DNA from: Bifidobacterium santillanense
Lineage (GTDB): Bacteria; Actinomycetota; Actinomycetes; Actinomycetales; Bifidobacteriaceae
Assembly (NCBI RefSeq): GCF_018555385.1
Contig: NZ_JAFEJS010000001.1
Coordinates: 186,001 to 250,000 of the forward strand
Reading direction: 5' to 3'
Length of the DNA: 64,000 bases
Position 1 is the stretch's first letter. Every line of letters starts with the position of its first letter. Positions 24,227 to 32,364 of the stretch are shown in pieces. Under the pieces are notes generated by a model. That model worked only from the letters and a program-made list of their open reading frames with translations, was not told the origin of the DNA and ran no database searches. Both the position numbers and the translations under genes were made by a program.

Positions 24227-24886
24227 ATGAGCGTGGAGTACGCGCAGGAGACGGAGGAGCGGGGACGGGGCGACTCCCACCGTCCGCGACGCCGCGACGA
24301 CGAGCGCACGGTCGCCGGCGGCCGCCGCATGATGCGCCGCGCCGACCGCGAGGTCACCGACCCCGACGTGATCGCCTCGATCATCGCCGGCTGCGACATC
24401 GTCGACGTCGCGTACACGGACGCCGAGGGATTGACCATCGTGCCGCTCAACTTCGGATACGAATACGATCGGGCCGACGGCCGTCTCGTCCTGTGGATGC
24501 ACTCGGCGCGGCGCGGCCGCAAGCTCGACGCGGTCCGCGCCGCCGGCAACCGTCTGCCGGTCGCGTTCTCGATGCGCACGGACTGCGAGGTCGTCGCGGG
24601 GCGTACGGCGTGCGCCTGGGGCGAATCGTTCAAATCCATCGTCGGCAACGGCGTCGCCTCGATCGTCGACGACCTCGACGAATGCCGGCATGGACTGGAG
24701 CTGCTGATGGCCCATCAGGCGCATATACCGCACGTGGCGTTCACCGACGCTCAGATCAGGAGCGTGACGGTGTGGAAAATCGAGTCGGAGTACCTCACCG
24801 CCAAGATCCGCAGCATGCCCGCATCCCCGCACGGCGCGCATACGGGCGGTCCGCACCGCGCCGCGACCGGGGCCGACGCCGCATAG
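24227..24886 (+). CDS. Pyridoxamine 5'-phosphate oxidase-like flavoprotein, Nim type
   Basis: A 219-residue split-barrel FMN protein of the NimA-like family. The first 35 residues are a polar Arg-rich extension. The core starts RMMRRADREVTDPDVIASII, the classic Nim opening, followed by IVDVAYTDAEGLTIVPLNFGYEYD and LVLWMHSARRGRKLD (the FMN phosphate region). A W-kIeseyLTAKIR motif ends the core. Family members reduce small molecules such as nitroimidazoles or serve in cofactor handling; the substrate here is not known. AAGGAG lies six bases before ATG 24227. Confidence 0.85.
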   Translation: MSVEYAQETEERGRGDSHRPRRRDDERTVAGGRRMMRRADREVTDPDVIASIIAGCDIVDVAYTDAEGLTIVPLNFGYEYDRADGRLVLWMHSARRGRKLDAVRAAGNRLPVAFSMRTDCEVVAGRTACAWGESFKSIVGNGVASIVDDLDECRHGLELLMAHQAHIPHVAFTDAQIRSVTVWKIESEYLTAKIRSMPASPHGAHTGGPHRAATGADAA

Positions 24887-24967
24887 ACGTCACGGAGGCC
24901 GGCGCCGGATGCGGATGGCGTCATGCGTCGTCGTCATACCGGTCAGGCCATCGCGACCCACGTCCGT

Positions 24968-26221
24968 CTATTCGCGCAGCCAGTCGATGATCCGCGGCAC
25001 GCAGCATTCGGCGAAGCGGTCCACGTCGTCGACGGTGACGTAGGCGTGCGCGGTCAGACGCAGGTAGAGTTCACCGCCGAATTCGGTGACCGCTACCTCG
25101 GCTCCGAGCTCGTCGAGGATACGCGAACGGAATTCGGCGCACAGCGCGGCCGACTCGCGCGGCGTGCGCTCGCGTCCGAACCGCGGCAGCCGCACCAGAC
25201 GCATGGCGGGGGAGGGAATCCGGACCGGGGACGAGCAGTCCTCGCCGGAGATCTCGCCCGCGGCCTGCGCCACGTGCCGTTCGGCGTAGTCGGCGAGCGC
25301 CGTCATGTACCGGCGGACCGCATCCCATCCCCACAGCCGGTCGATCTCGCGCCATGCATCGGGCGCTGCGATCGGGCCGCACAGGTCCTGCGTGCCCTGT
25401 TCGTCGAAGCGTTCCGGGAACGGACGGTCGTAGCCCCACGAGTCGATGAGCGGCCACAGGTCCTGTCCGTCGCGGCCGCCTGCGGGCGGCAGCACCAGCA
25501 GCGCGGTGCCGCGCGGCGCGCACGGGAACTTGTGGAAATTACCCATCCACCAGTCGGATGCGAGTCCGCCGATCGGGTCGTCGAGCTGTCCCGGGGCATG
25601 CGCGCCGTCGACGAGGATGCGGATGCCGCGCCGGTGCGCCTCGGCGGCGATGCGCTTCGCGGGGAGGAGCATCGCCGTGGCGGAGGTGATCTGGTCGACC
25701 ACGATGAACGCGGTGCGGTCCGTCATGGCGGAGGTCACGATGTCGACGACCATGTCCCCGTCCGCGTCGATCGGCACGTGGACGGTCCTCAATGTCGCGC
25801 CGTCGCGACGGGCCATGCGGGCGGCGCCCTGGAGCACCGCGCCGTATCCGTGGTCGGTGACGAGGATCTCGCCGCCGCGCGGCACGTGGACGTTCGCGTA
25901 GACGACGCTGGCTCCGGCCGAGGCGTTCGGCACCCACGCCGCATGGTCGGCCGGGACGTTCAGGAATCCGGCGAGCTGCGCGCGCATGGACGCGATACGT
26001 TCGCCGACGTACGGGAACCAGCCGACGGGGTTCGTGTCGGCCCGGGCCTCGTATGCATTCTGCAGGGCGCGCGTACGGTTCGGCACGGCGCCGAACGAGC
26101 CGTGATTCAGATGGATGACCGACCGGTCCAGCGGCCATGCGTCGATCGCGGGGGAGCCGTCGGGCAGCGTGAGCGGCGCGGGGCGTTCCGGATGCTCGGG
26201 ATCGGTGTCGTGCGGGTTCAT
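24968..26221 (-). CDS. Aminotransferase class V, isopenicillin-N-epimerase-like
   Basis: A 417-residue fold-type I PLP enzyme. Its N-terminal signature is VIHLNHGSFGAVPNRTR, as in isopenicillin-N epimerase relatives, and the PLP-binding strand is RILVDGAHAPGQL. The lysine that forms the internal aldimine is in WMGNFHKFPCAPRG. The C-terminal domain ends FGGELYLRLTAHAYVT. The group includes cysteine desulfurase-like and epimerase-like enzymes, so the substrate cannot be fixed. ATG 26221 follows GGGAGC. It is a stand-alone gene. Confidence 0.85.
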   Translation of the reverse strand: MNPHDTDPEHPERPAPLTLPDGSPAIDAWPLDRSVIHLNHGSFGAVPNRTRALQNAYEARADTNPVGWFPYVGERIASMRAQLAGFLNVPADHAAWVPNASAGASVVYANVHVPRGGEILVTDHGYGAVLQGAARMARRDGATLRTVHVPIDADGDMVVDIVTSAMTDRTAFIVVDQITSATAMLLPAKRIAAEAHRRGIRILVDGAHAPGQLDDPIGGLASDWWMGNFHKFPCAPRGTALLVLPPAGGRDGQDLWPLIDSWGYDRPFPERFDEQGTQDLCGPIAAPDAWREIDRLWGWDAVRRYMTALADYAERHVAQAAGEISGEDCSSPVRIPSPAMRLVRLPRFGRERTPRESAALCAEFRSRILDELGAEVAVTEFGGELYLRLTAHAYVTVDDVDRFAECCVPRIIDWLRE

Positions 26222-26281
26222 GTCGTCTGCTCCCTTTCGTTCGTATCCTGTCCGCCGGCCCACGGTCGCGGCGGCGTCGCT

Positions 26282-26463
26282 ACATCAGTGATTCGAATAC
26301 ATGGTATCCGCCGGATGCCGTGTCGTGGAGGATGATGAGCATCCCCGAGTCGGTGACCGTCCCGGGACGGCCCATGATGACGCGGCGGGGCTCCCTCGCC
26401 AGCGCCGCGACGTCGATGGAGGCTATGCCGTCCTTGGGATGCAGCGTCTCGATGCCCGCTTCG
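26282..26463 (-). pseudogene. Possible 3' remnant of an unknown gene
   Basis: On the reverse strand, just beyond the YccF stop, one frame reads about 60 codons of protein-like sequence (AGIETLHPKDGIASIDVA, then VIMGRPGTVTDSGMLIIL and HDTASGGYHVFESLM) to a stop near 26282. No start codon is found in frame before ATG at the MGRPG segment. It may be the C-terminal end of a deleted gene. No family was recognised. Confidence 0.25.
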
Positions 26464-26829
26464 CTACAGGTCGCAGATGCGCGCGCCGAACGGCCAGAGC
26501 GCGAGCTTGGCCATCTTGAACGACTGGATGCCGAACGGGATGCCGATGATGGTGACGCAGTTGGCGATCCCCGCGATGAGGTAGCCGATCGCCATCCACG
26601 CGCCCGCCAGCACCACCCACACGAGGTTGGCGACCAGCGAGCCGGCTCCGCCGCCGTACCGCACGGTCCTGCCGAACGGCGTCAGCGTCAGTCCCGCCAT
26701 CTTGAACGCCTGCAACCCCAGCGGGATGCCGACGATCGTGACGCACAGCGCCAGTCCCACGATCGCCCATCCGGCCGCGAGCGCAAGCCCGCCGAGCACC
26801 AGCCACAGGATATTGCCGATCAGTCTCAT
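26464..26829 (-). CDS. YccF-domain inner membrane protein
   Basis: A 121-residue membrane protein made of two YccF repeats. The first is NILWLVLGGLALAAGWAIVG followed by CVTIVGIPLGLQAFKMAGL and PFGR; the second is NLVWVVLAGAWMAIGYLIAG followed by CVTIIGIPFGIQSFKMAKL and PFG. This duplicated pattern and length fit the family closely. Each repeat holds a helix pair. The function is unknown in bacteria. ATG 26829 follows GGAGGAGAC. It is separate from the divergent TetR gene, which could control it. Confidence 0.9.
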   Translation of the reverse strand: MRLIGNILWLVLGGLALAAGWAIVGLALCVTIVGIPLGLQAFKMAGLTLTPFGRTVRYGGGAGSLVANLVWVVLAGAWMAIGYLIAGIANCVTIIGIPFGIQSFKMAKLALWPFGARICDL

Positions 26830-27014
26830 GTCTCCTCCGTTCGCACCGCCGCCGTTTCGGCATATCCGAGTCCCGGCCGGCATCGGGGCTTCCGTCCCTC
26901 GATCCCATTCTTCCATCTTTAATCCGCAGGCCGCCATCGGGGAATATCCCGATTCGTCCCTGAGAGGTGATGTTTGTACTATATGAGATACGGTACGAAA
27001 CGGGTGGAGGCGTG

Positions 27015-27740
27015 ATGGCGAACGGCAATCAACGGGGAACGTCGGTCAAGGCGGCGGTCGCGCGCACCCGCTGGCAGCGGCGCAAGAAGATCGCCACCCG
27101 CAGGACCATCCGCGACACCGCGCTGCGCCTGTTCGACGAATGCGGCTACGACAAGGTCACCATGCAGCGCATCGCCGACGAGGCGGGGATGTCCGCGATC
27201 ACCGTGTTCCGGTATTTCCCGACCAAGGAGGACCTCGTCATCGGGTTCTCGGTCGACGGCGAGCCGTTCGTCGATCTGCGTCAGGAGATCGGGAGACATA
27301 TGGACCCATCGCCGAGGGACTTCGTGCGCCGTGTAGCGCCGCAGGTACTCGGTTCGCTCGAATCGGAGCAGCTTGAGGGACTGGCGCTCAGGCTGCGGAT
27401 CGTGCGGTCCAACGAGGCGTTGCTGTCGGCGCTGTACGCACGCGTCCCCAGGTGGACGGCGGCCGTCGCCGCCATATGGGAGGGGAAGGATGTCGTCGGC
27501 TTCGGGGAACCCGGTGTCGCGGATGGATCCGCGCCCTCCCCGTCCGTTCCGTCCGGGATCGCAGGTGACGATGGCGTCGCGGAGTTCTCCGTGCGCCTGT
27601 CCGTCTCCTGCATCATCGGCTGCGTCCTGGAGACGCTGCTTGAATGGTCGCGTCTGTGCGACGTCGGAGGCGACAGTTGCGACAAGGCGGACGTGCTCAC
27701 GTCCGTTGTCTCCGATGCGATGGACACCGTACTGCGTTAG
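27015..27740 (+). CDS. TetR-family transcriptional regulator
   Basis: A 241-residue regulator. After a basic tail (RTRWQRRKKIATRRTIRDTA), the TetR helix-turn-helix reads ALRLFDECGYDKVTMQRIADEAGMSAITVFRYFPTKEDL, shown here only by its key parts: GYDKVTMQRIADEAGMS and TVFRYFPTKEDL. The C-terminal two-thirds is a helical ligand domain with a poorly ordered insert (PSPSVPSGIAGDDG). GGAGG precedes ATG 27015. A GTAC-rich stretch at about 26974-26994 (GTACTATATG and GATACGGTAC) between it and the divergent yccF gene could hold its operator. The ligand and targets are unknown. Confidence 0.9.
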   Translation: MANGNQRGTSVKAAVARTRWQRRKKIATRRTIRDTALRLFDECGYDKVTMQRIADEAGMSAITVFRYFPTKEDLVIGFSVDGEPFVDLRQEIGRHMDPSPRDFVRRVAPQVLGSLESEQLEGLALRLRIVRSNEALLSALYARVPRWTAAVAAIWEGKDVVGFGEPGVADGSAPSPSVPSGIAGDDGVAEFSVRLSVSCIIGCVLETLLEWSRLCDVGGDSCDKADVLTSVVSDAMDTVLR

Positions 27741-27800
27741 AGGCCGGCATCGCAGCCCAGACCGTGACGGAGGCACGCGGTGATGCTGGTGCCGATTGAG

Positions 27801-27946
27801 TATTTTTCATATGAAGTGAAGTTTCATTTAAATTAAAATCAGGCTCTCCCGAAGAGAGAAGATTGGCTTGTATTTTTCATCTGAAAGTGACTTTCATATG
27901 AAATATGCGGTAAACCATAAACATATGAAAGATGCATACATATGAG
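27801..27946. repeat. Left cluster of TTTCATATGAAA-type repeats
   Basis: Two copies of a 27-32-base unit starting TATTTTTCAT(A/C)TGAA lie at 27801-27827 and 27871-27903, each ending in another TTTCAT. Palindromic cores are TTCATATGAA (27806-27815) and TTTCATATGAAA (27892-27903). CATATGAAAG follows at 27922-27931 and CATATGAG at 27939-27946. Confidence 0.7.
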
Positions 27947-28377
27947 ACGGCAAGCGACTCGTTCGGCGGATTCCCGGCCGATTCGGTCGAGGAGCGGTTC
28001 TCGTGGCATGGATGATGCATGGTCCGTGACTGATGCGCGTAGGCCGTGCGCATGAAGGCCTCCCGCGTCCGGAGGATGCTGCGAGAAGAAGTGGGTGGCG
28101 GTCTTGTCGAATGCCGCAGTGCGGTCGTACCGCCGGGAACGGCGATTTTCATCGTTGGGCCTGTCTAAACGCCGTGGGGAAGCGTCGAGTGGGAAGGTTT
28201 CTTCATCGCGGCAAAAGTTCGCGCATGCGTGGGAAAGCCTTTTCCGGCTTCCTGGCCGTCCGCTACGGCGGTTCGGGCATATGCGAACACATGCGGGATT
28301 CGTTCCCGGATGGAATAACGGAATCCGTCGCATGACGTTTCCGCATACCATTCGCTTGAGGAATCGGCGGAATTATC

Positions 28378-28443
28378 CATATGTAGGTGGATTGCATATG
28401 AAAGCGTCGAAGTCTTATATGAAAGTAGATTACCTATGAAACG
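28378..28443 (+). repeat. Right cluster of CATATGAAAG direct repeats
   Basis: CATATG (28378-28383), CATATGAAAG (28395-28404), TATATGAAAG (28416-28425) and CTATGAAACG (28434-28443) follow one another at 17-21-base steps, all in the same orientation as the forward CATATGAAAG copy of the left cluster about 470 bases away. Confidence 0.7.
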
Positions 28444-28618
28444 ACGGGTCTTCGCCGGAGTCCATGCGTCCCGGCTGCCGGGTCGTAGGAGGAGTGGAGC
28501 CGTGGCCACGGGAAGGTCGGCGATATAGGGAACGGCCGAGAGAATTCGAGGAGTCCGGAGACTCGACGAATCCACTCGACCGTCCGAGGGATTGTTCGAT
28601 GGGCCTCGCCCGGAACCG

Positions 28619-29578
28619 TCACTTCGCGAACGGCTCGGACGCCTTGTCGAGCGCGTCGATCTCGTCGGACGCGAGGTCGAGGTCCACGGAGGCGAGCAGG
28701 GCCGGCAGCTGTTCGGGTGTGCGCGCCGAGGCGATCGGACCGGCGACCTGAGGACGGTGGCGCAGCCAGGCCAGCGCGACCGTGGCGATCGCGGCGCCGT
28801 GGGCCTTGGCGACCTCGTCCAACGCGTCGATCAGCGCGAAGCCGTCGGCGTTGAGGTAGTCGGCGACCATGCCCTGCCGCGCCTTGCCCTCGGCGTCGGC
28901 GGCGGAACGGTACTTGCCGGTGAGGAATCCGGCGGCCAGCGAGAAGTACGGGAACACGGCGAGGTTCTCGCGCTCCGCGACGGGTGCGAGCGTGCGCTCG
29001 TAGTTGCCGCGCGCCACGAGGTTGTAGTGCGGCTCCAACGCGACCGGCAGCGCGTAGCCGTGTTCGCGGGCGATGCGGAACCATTCCCCGATGCGATCGG
29101 CCGTGTAGTTGGACAGGCCGACCGCGCGGATCTTGCCCGCCCTGACGAGTTCGTCGAACGCGGCGGCCGTCTCCTCGAGCGGGGTCGTCTCGTCGTCGAA
29201 GTGCGCGTAGTAGAGGTCGATCTCGTCGACGCCGAGTCGCAGCAGCGACTCGTCCACGGCGGCGATCACGTTGTCGTGGGAGAGGCCCTTGTACTGCGGG
29301 TGCTCGCTGACCTTCGTGGCGACGACCACCTTGTCGCGGTTGGCGCGCACGGCCAGCCAGCGGCCGAGGATGATCTCGGACTCGCCGCCCGCGTTGCCCG
29401 GCGCCCACGCCGAGTACACGTCGGCCGTGTCGATGAAGTTGCCGCCCGCGTCGACGTACTCGTCGAGCACCCTGCGGCTGGTCGTCTCGTCGCTGGTCCA
29501 GCCGAATGTGTTGCCGCCCAATGCCAGCGGGAACACCTCCAGTTCGCTGTCGCCGATCCTGACTCGCTTGTCGCCCAT
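28619..29578 (-). CDS. Aldo/keto reductase
   Basis: A 319-residue NAD(P)H-dependent oxidoreductase of the AKR superfamily, YhdN/Tas-like branch. The barrel start is LALGGNTFGWTSDETTSRRV. Catalytic residues are Asp and Tyr in FIDTADVYSAW, Lys in VVVATKVSEH and His in IDLYYAHFDDETTPLEE. The cofactor motif IRAVGLSNYTADRI and the C-terminal PIASARTPEQL are present. Substrate is unknown. ATG 29578 is preceded by AAAGGACGAC. The deformylase gene lies upstream on the same strand, with a 207-base gap, so they are probably separate transcripts. Confidence 0.93.
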   Translation of the reverse strand: MGDKRVRIGDSELEVFPLALGGNTFGWTSDETTSRRVLDEYVDAGGNFIDTADVYSAWAPGNAGGESEIILGRWLAVRANRDKVVVATKVSEHPQYKGLSHDNVIAAVDESLLRLGVDEIDLYYAHFDDETTPLEETAAAFDELVRAGKIRAVGLSNYTADRIGEWFRIAREHGYALPVALEPHYNLVARGNYERTLAPVAERENLAVFPYFSLAAGFLTGKYRSAADAEGKARQGMVADYLNADGFALIDALDEVAKAHGAAIATVALAWLRHRPQVAGPIASARTPEQLPALLASVDLDLASDEIDALDKASEPFAK

Positions 29579-29785
29579 ATCGTCGTCCTTTCGACATGCG
29601 GATCGCTCCGCCGTTCGCGTGGGAGGGCGGCCCTCGCCGCCCGTGTCCACATCATTATGGCGCGCGGCCGCATGCGCCGTGACCCCGCCGTCATACACGC
29701 CGTCTATGACGGGGCATCGGTTCCCCGTATTCGGCACGAAATTCCGGCGGTCCGGATTCGGCACCGCCCGGCGCCGCGGGGGCGT

Positions 29786-30202
29786 TCAGATGAGGACGCC
29801 GTCGCAGTGGTCGATCTCGTGCTGGATGATCTCGGCGGTGAAGCCCTCGAACGCGGCGGTGACCTCGCGCCAGCGGCGCGTGCGGTAGGTCACGGTGATG
29901 CGCTCGTAGCGGACCGTCGGCCGTACGCCCCTGAGGGACAGGCACCCCTCCTCGGTCTCGTAGCGGCCGGAGCGTTCGACGATCGCGGGATTGAACATCG
30001 GCATGTTTCGTCCGGTCCCCTCGTCGTGGAAGACGATGACGCGTTTGGATTCGCCGATCATGTTCGCGGCCAGCCCCACGCACGAGTCGGCGTGCGCGGC
30101 GAGCGTGTCCAGAAGGTCGCGGGCGATGTCCGCGTCGGCCTCGGTCGCGGGCTCGGACGGGACGGCGAGGAACGTCTCGTCGGTGATGATCGGCTTCTGC
30201 AT
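29786..30202 (-). CDS. def: Peptide deformylase, short form
   Basis: A 138-residue metalloenzyme that removes the formyl group from nascent proteins. Motif 2 is EEGCLSLRG (Cys87) and motif 3 is QHEIDHCDG (His128 and His132), which together bind the metal. Motif 1 reads GLAANMIG (43-50) instead of the canonical GLAAxQ form, with Met48 at the Gln position. This variant is found in a short second class of deformylase-like proteins. Activity is therefore likely but not assured, and another full-length def probably exists elsewhere. ATG 30202 follows AAAGGAC. Confidence 0.85.
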   Translation of the reverse strand: MQKPIITDETFLAVPSEPATEADADIARDLLDTLAAHADSCVGLAANMIGESKRVIVFHDEGTGRNMPMFNPAIVERSGRYETEEGCLSLRGVRPTVRYERITVTYRTRRWREVTAAFEGFTAEIIQHEIDHCDGVLI

Positions 30203-30323
30203 GGAATGTCCTTTCGTCGCGGGGGTGATGCGTCCAATCGTACCGGCGGTCTGCGCGGTCCCGCGCGGGACCGGTCCCGATAGGCATCCCGCAATCGCGA
30301 GATGATTCCGGACGCATGCGGGT

Positions 30324-30365
30324 TGTCACCCATGGGTGACAAAACCCGGACTCCTTGGGTGACAG
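30324..30365. promoter_or_regulatory. 20-bp perfect palindrome plus half-site, probable operator
   Basis: TTGTCACCCATGGGTGACAA at 30324-30343 is a perfect 20-base palindrome. A further half-site TTGGGTGACA follows at 30356-30365. They lie 96-137 bases before the ABC ATPase start and are the only such elements in the gap. They are the obvious candidate for the binding site of the operon's own LuxR-type regulator or of another dimeric regulator. Confidence 0.65.
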
Positions 30366-30460
30366 TCCGCCCGCATGGGGCCGCGGGGCGTCTCGTCGGT
30401 GGTTTCCTTGTGGTCGTGGCCGTCGAGGTCGGCGGCGGAACGACAAAACCGAGGAGGACG

Positions 30461-31534
30461 ATGATGGATGATGCGCGATGCGATACCCGGCGATGCGGGG
30501 ATCGTCCGGCCGGGCCGTCGGACGCGGCGGTGCTGACGCGCGGTCTGGTCAAACGCTACGGGGACTTCCGCGCGGTCGACGGATTGGATCTGAACGTGCC
30601 GGCGCACGGCGTGTACGGGCTTCTGGGGCCGAACGGGGCCGGCAAGTCCACGACGATGAAGCTGCTGCTGGGACTGACCTCGGCGACAAGCGGCGACATG
30701 TGGATGCTGGGGGAGCGGGTCGACGGCCGGCATCGCCTGCAACCCGGGCGCGTGGGGTCGCTGATCGAGGGGCCGAGCTTCTACCCGGGACTGTCCGGTC
30801 CGGACAACTGCCGCATGATGGCCGACTATCTGAACCTGCCGCGTTCGTCCGTGCCCTCGGTCCTGCGGCAGGTGGGCCTGTCGGAGCACGGGGGCAAAAA
30901 GGCGAAGGAGTACTCGCTGGGCATGAAGCAGCGGCTCGGCATCGCGATGGCGTTGATCTCGCAGCCCGAATTGCTCCTGTTGGACGAGCCGACGAACGGG
31001 TTGGATGCGCAGGCCGTGGTCGAGGTGCGCGAGATGATCATGGCCCTGAGCCGCGAACGGGGCATCACGGTGATCGTCAGCTCGCACATCCTCTCCGAGA
31101 TCGAGAAGATGGCGCCGGTCGTGGGCGTCATCGCCTCCGGGCGCCTGCTCTATCAGGGTTCGCTCGACAGCCTGCGTGATGAGGGACACATCGACCTGCG
31201 TGTCTCGGACCCCGAGCTTGCGGCGGCTACGCTCGACATGGAACGGATCGACCACCGGTGGCTGCCGGACAAGGACGGCGGCGTGCTGCGCCTGCCGGAA
31301 CTGCCCGACCAGCGGATCGGCGGTCTGATAGCGCAGCTGGTCGCCCGGGGCGTCGCGGTCTACCGGGTCGCCTCCGAGCGCAGGACGCTGGAGCAGGCGT
31401 TCCTCGAATTGATCGAAAGCCCCCGGAGCCACGAGTCCGCGTCACGCCCGACGCGGGGCATGCCGATCGCCGGCGCCGTGCCGCCGGCCGCGGGACGGCC
31501 GGCGTTCGCCACGACGGACGGAGGCGCACGATGA
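30461..31534 (+). CDS. ABC transporter ATPase, BcrA-like
   Basis: A 357-residue ATPase. Walker A is GPNGAGKSTTM, the signature is YSLGMKQRLGIAM, Walker B is LLLLDEPTNGLD and the H-loop is IVSSHILSEIE. After the ATPase core a C-terminal part (ASERRTLEQAFLEL) is followed by a Pro/Ala-rich tail of about 40 residues. It starts at ATG 30461 (or 30464), behind GAGGAGG. It heads a five-gene operon (ATPase, two permeases, kinase, regulator) with tight overlaps. Such units usually export antimicrobial peptides and are induced through their own two-component system. Confidence 0.93.
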   Translation: MMDDARCDTRRCGDRPAGPSDAAVLTRGLVKRYGDFRAVDGLDLNVPAHGVYGLLGPNGAGKSTTMKLLLGLTSATSGDMWMLGERVDGRHRLQPGRVGSLIEGPSFYPGLSGPDNCRMMADYLNLPRSSVPSVLRQVGLSEHGGKKAKEYSLGMKQRLGIAMALISQPELLLLDEPTNGLDAQAVVEVREMIMALSRERGITVIVSSHILSEIEKMAPVVGVIASGRLLYQGSLDSLRDEGHIDLRVSDPELAAATLDMERIDHRWLPDKDGGVLRLPELPDQRIGGLIAQLVARGVAVYRVASERRTLEQAFLELIESPRSHESASRPTRGMPIAGAVPPAAGRPAFATTDGGAR

Positions 31535-32364
31535 GCGACATGATCGCGTACGGGGGAGCGATCCGCGCGTCCCATCCCCGCGCGAAAGGCGGCGACCCGC
31601 TTACCTTGGCCCGCTTGGAGCTGCTCAAGGTCCGCGGTTCGTCGTTCTGGTGGATGTGGCTGGGCATGCTTCTGCTGGTGTCGGCGTGGTTGGGCATGGC
31701 GTTCATGAAACGCGCCGGCGGCCCGGATCCCGCCCTGCGGTCGGTCGCGATGGCCGACGGCGAGGTCTACAGGATCGTGAGTCTGCTGGCCCCGATCCTG
31801 GCGGCCCTCCTGGCCAGCCGCATCGCCGTGCTGGACACCGCGGAGCGCATGAACGTGAAATGGCTGTCGCTCGGCCGGTCCGACACGGCTCGGTTCGTCG
31901 GCAAGCTGATCGTCGCCGGCACCGCCGTGGGACTGTGCTTCCTGACCCCGCTGCTGTGGGTGCCGTTCGCGGCCGGAGCCCTCGGCTTCACGACGGACGG
32001 TTCGTTCGCCGCGCTGGCGTGGACGCCGGCACTGACCGGATTCCTGTCCGCGATGGCCGTGAGCGCGATCCAGCTCGCACTCTCGATGACGATCGACCGG
32101 CAGGCCGTCGGATTGGGGGTCGGCGTGATCGCCGGCATGCTGGGCTCCGGACTGGATCCGATGGGCCGGCCCGTCCTGGGCTGGCTGTTCCCGGCCGGAC
32201 TGAGCTCGGCCGCCAGCCCGTTCGTCCGTTCCGGTGCTGACGGCGTCCCGGCCATGCCGCTCGCCGCGCACCCGTGGAGGTGCGTCGTCGCGGCGGCCGT
32301 GGCATGCGTCGGCTGGACGCTGGTCTCGGCGGCGGCGGTCAAGGCGAAGGAGTCGAGACGATGA
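31531..32364 (+). CDS. ABC-2 type permease
   Basis: A 277-residue membrane protein with about six helices. A polar N-terminus ends LELLKVRGSSFWWMWLG, where the first helix begins; later helices include IVSLLAPILAALLASRIAVLD and VSAIQLALSMTIDRQAVGLGVG. This matches BcrB-like subunits. The ATG at 31531 overlaps the ATPase stop (ATGA), and the stop overlaps the next permease start in the same way. It should pair with the second permease to form the membrane channel of the exporter. Confidence 0.85.
   Translation: MSDMIAYGGAIRASHPRAKGGDPLTLARLELLKVRGSSFWWMWLGMLLLVSAWLGMAFMKRAGGPDPALRSVAMADGEVYRIVSLLAPILAALLASRIAVLDTAERMNVKWLSLGRSDTARFVGKLIVAGTAVGLCFLTPLLWVPFAAGALGFTTDGSFAALAWTPALTGFLSAMAVSAIQLALSMTIDRQAVGLGVGVIAGMLGSGLDPMGRPVLGWLFPAGLSSAASPFVRSGADGVPAMPLAAHPWRCVVAAAVACVGWTLVSAAAVKAKESRR

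Larger units (their letters stand above)
27741..28618. other. 878-base gene-free region between convergent genes
   Basis: No frame shows a ribosome site, a known domain or strong third-position GC. The outer parts are strikingly AT-rich and carry repeats of CATATGAAAG (given separately). The central 400 bases are closer to the genome average. Several 60-170-codon frames exist on both strands but none is convincing. The region may be a decayed element, a regulatory site cluster or a non-coding RNA locus. Confidence 0.5.

Noticed and set aside
27801-28443. CATATGAAAG repeats as a CRISPR array
   Set aside because: Units are only 10-12 bases, vary in sequence and have spacers of uneven length. 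No cas genes are present.
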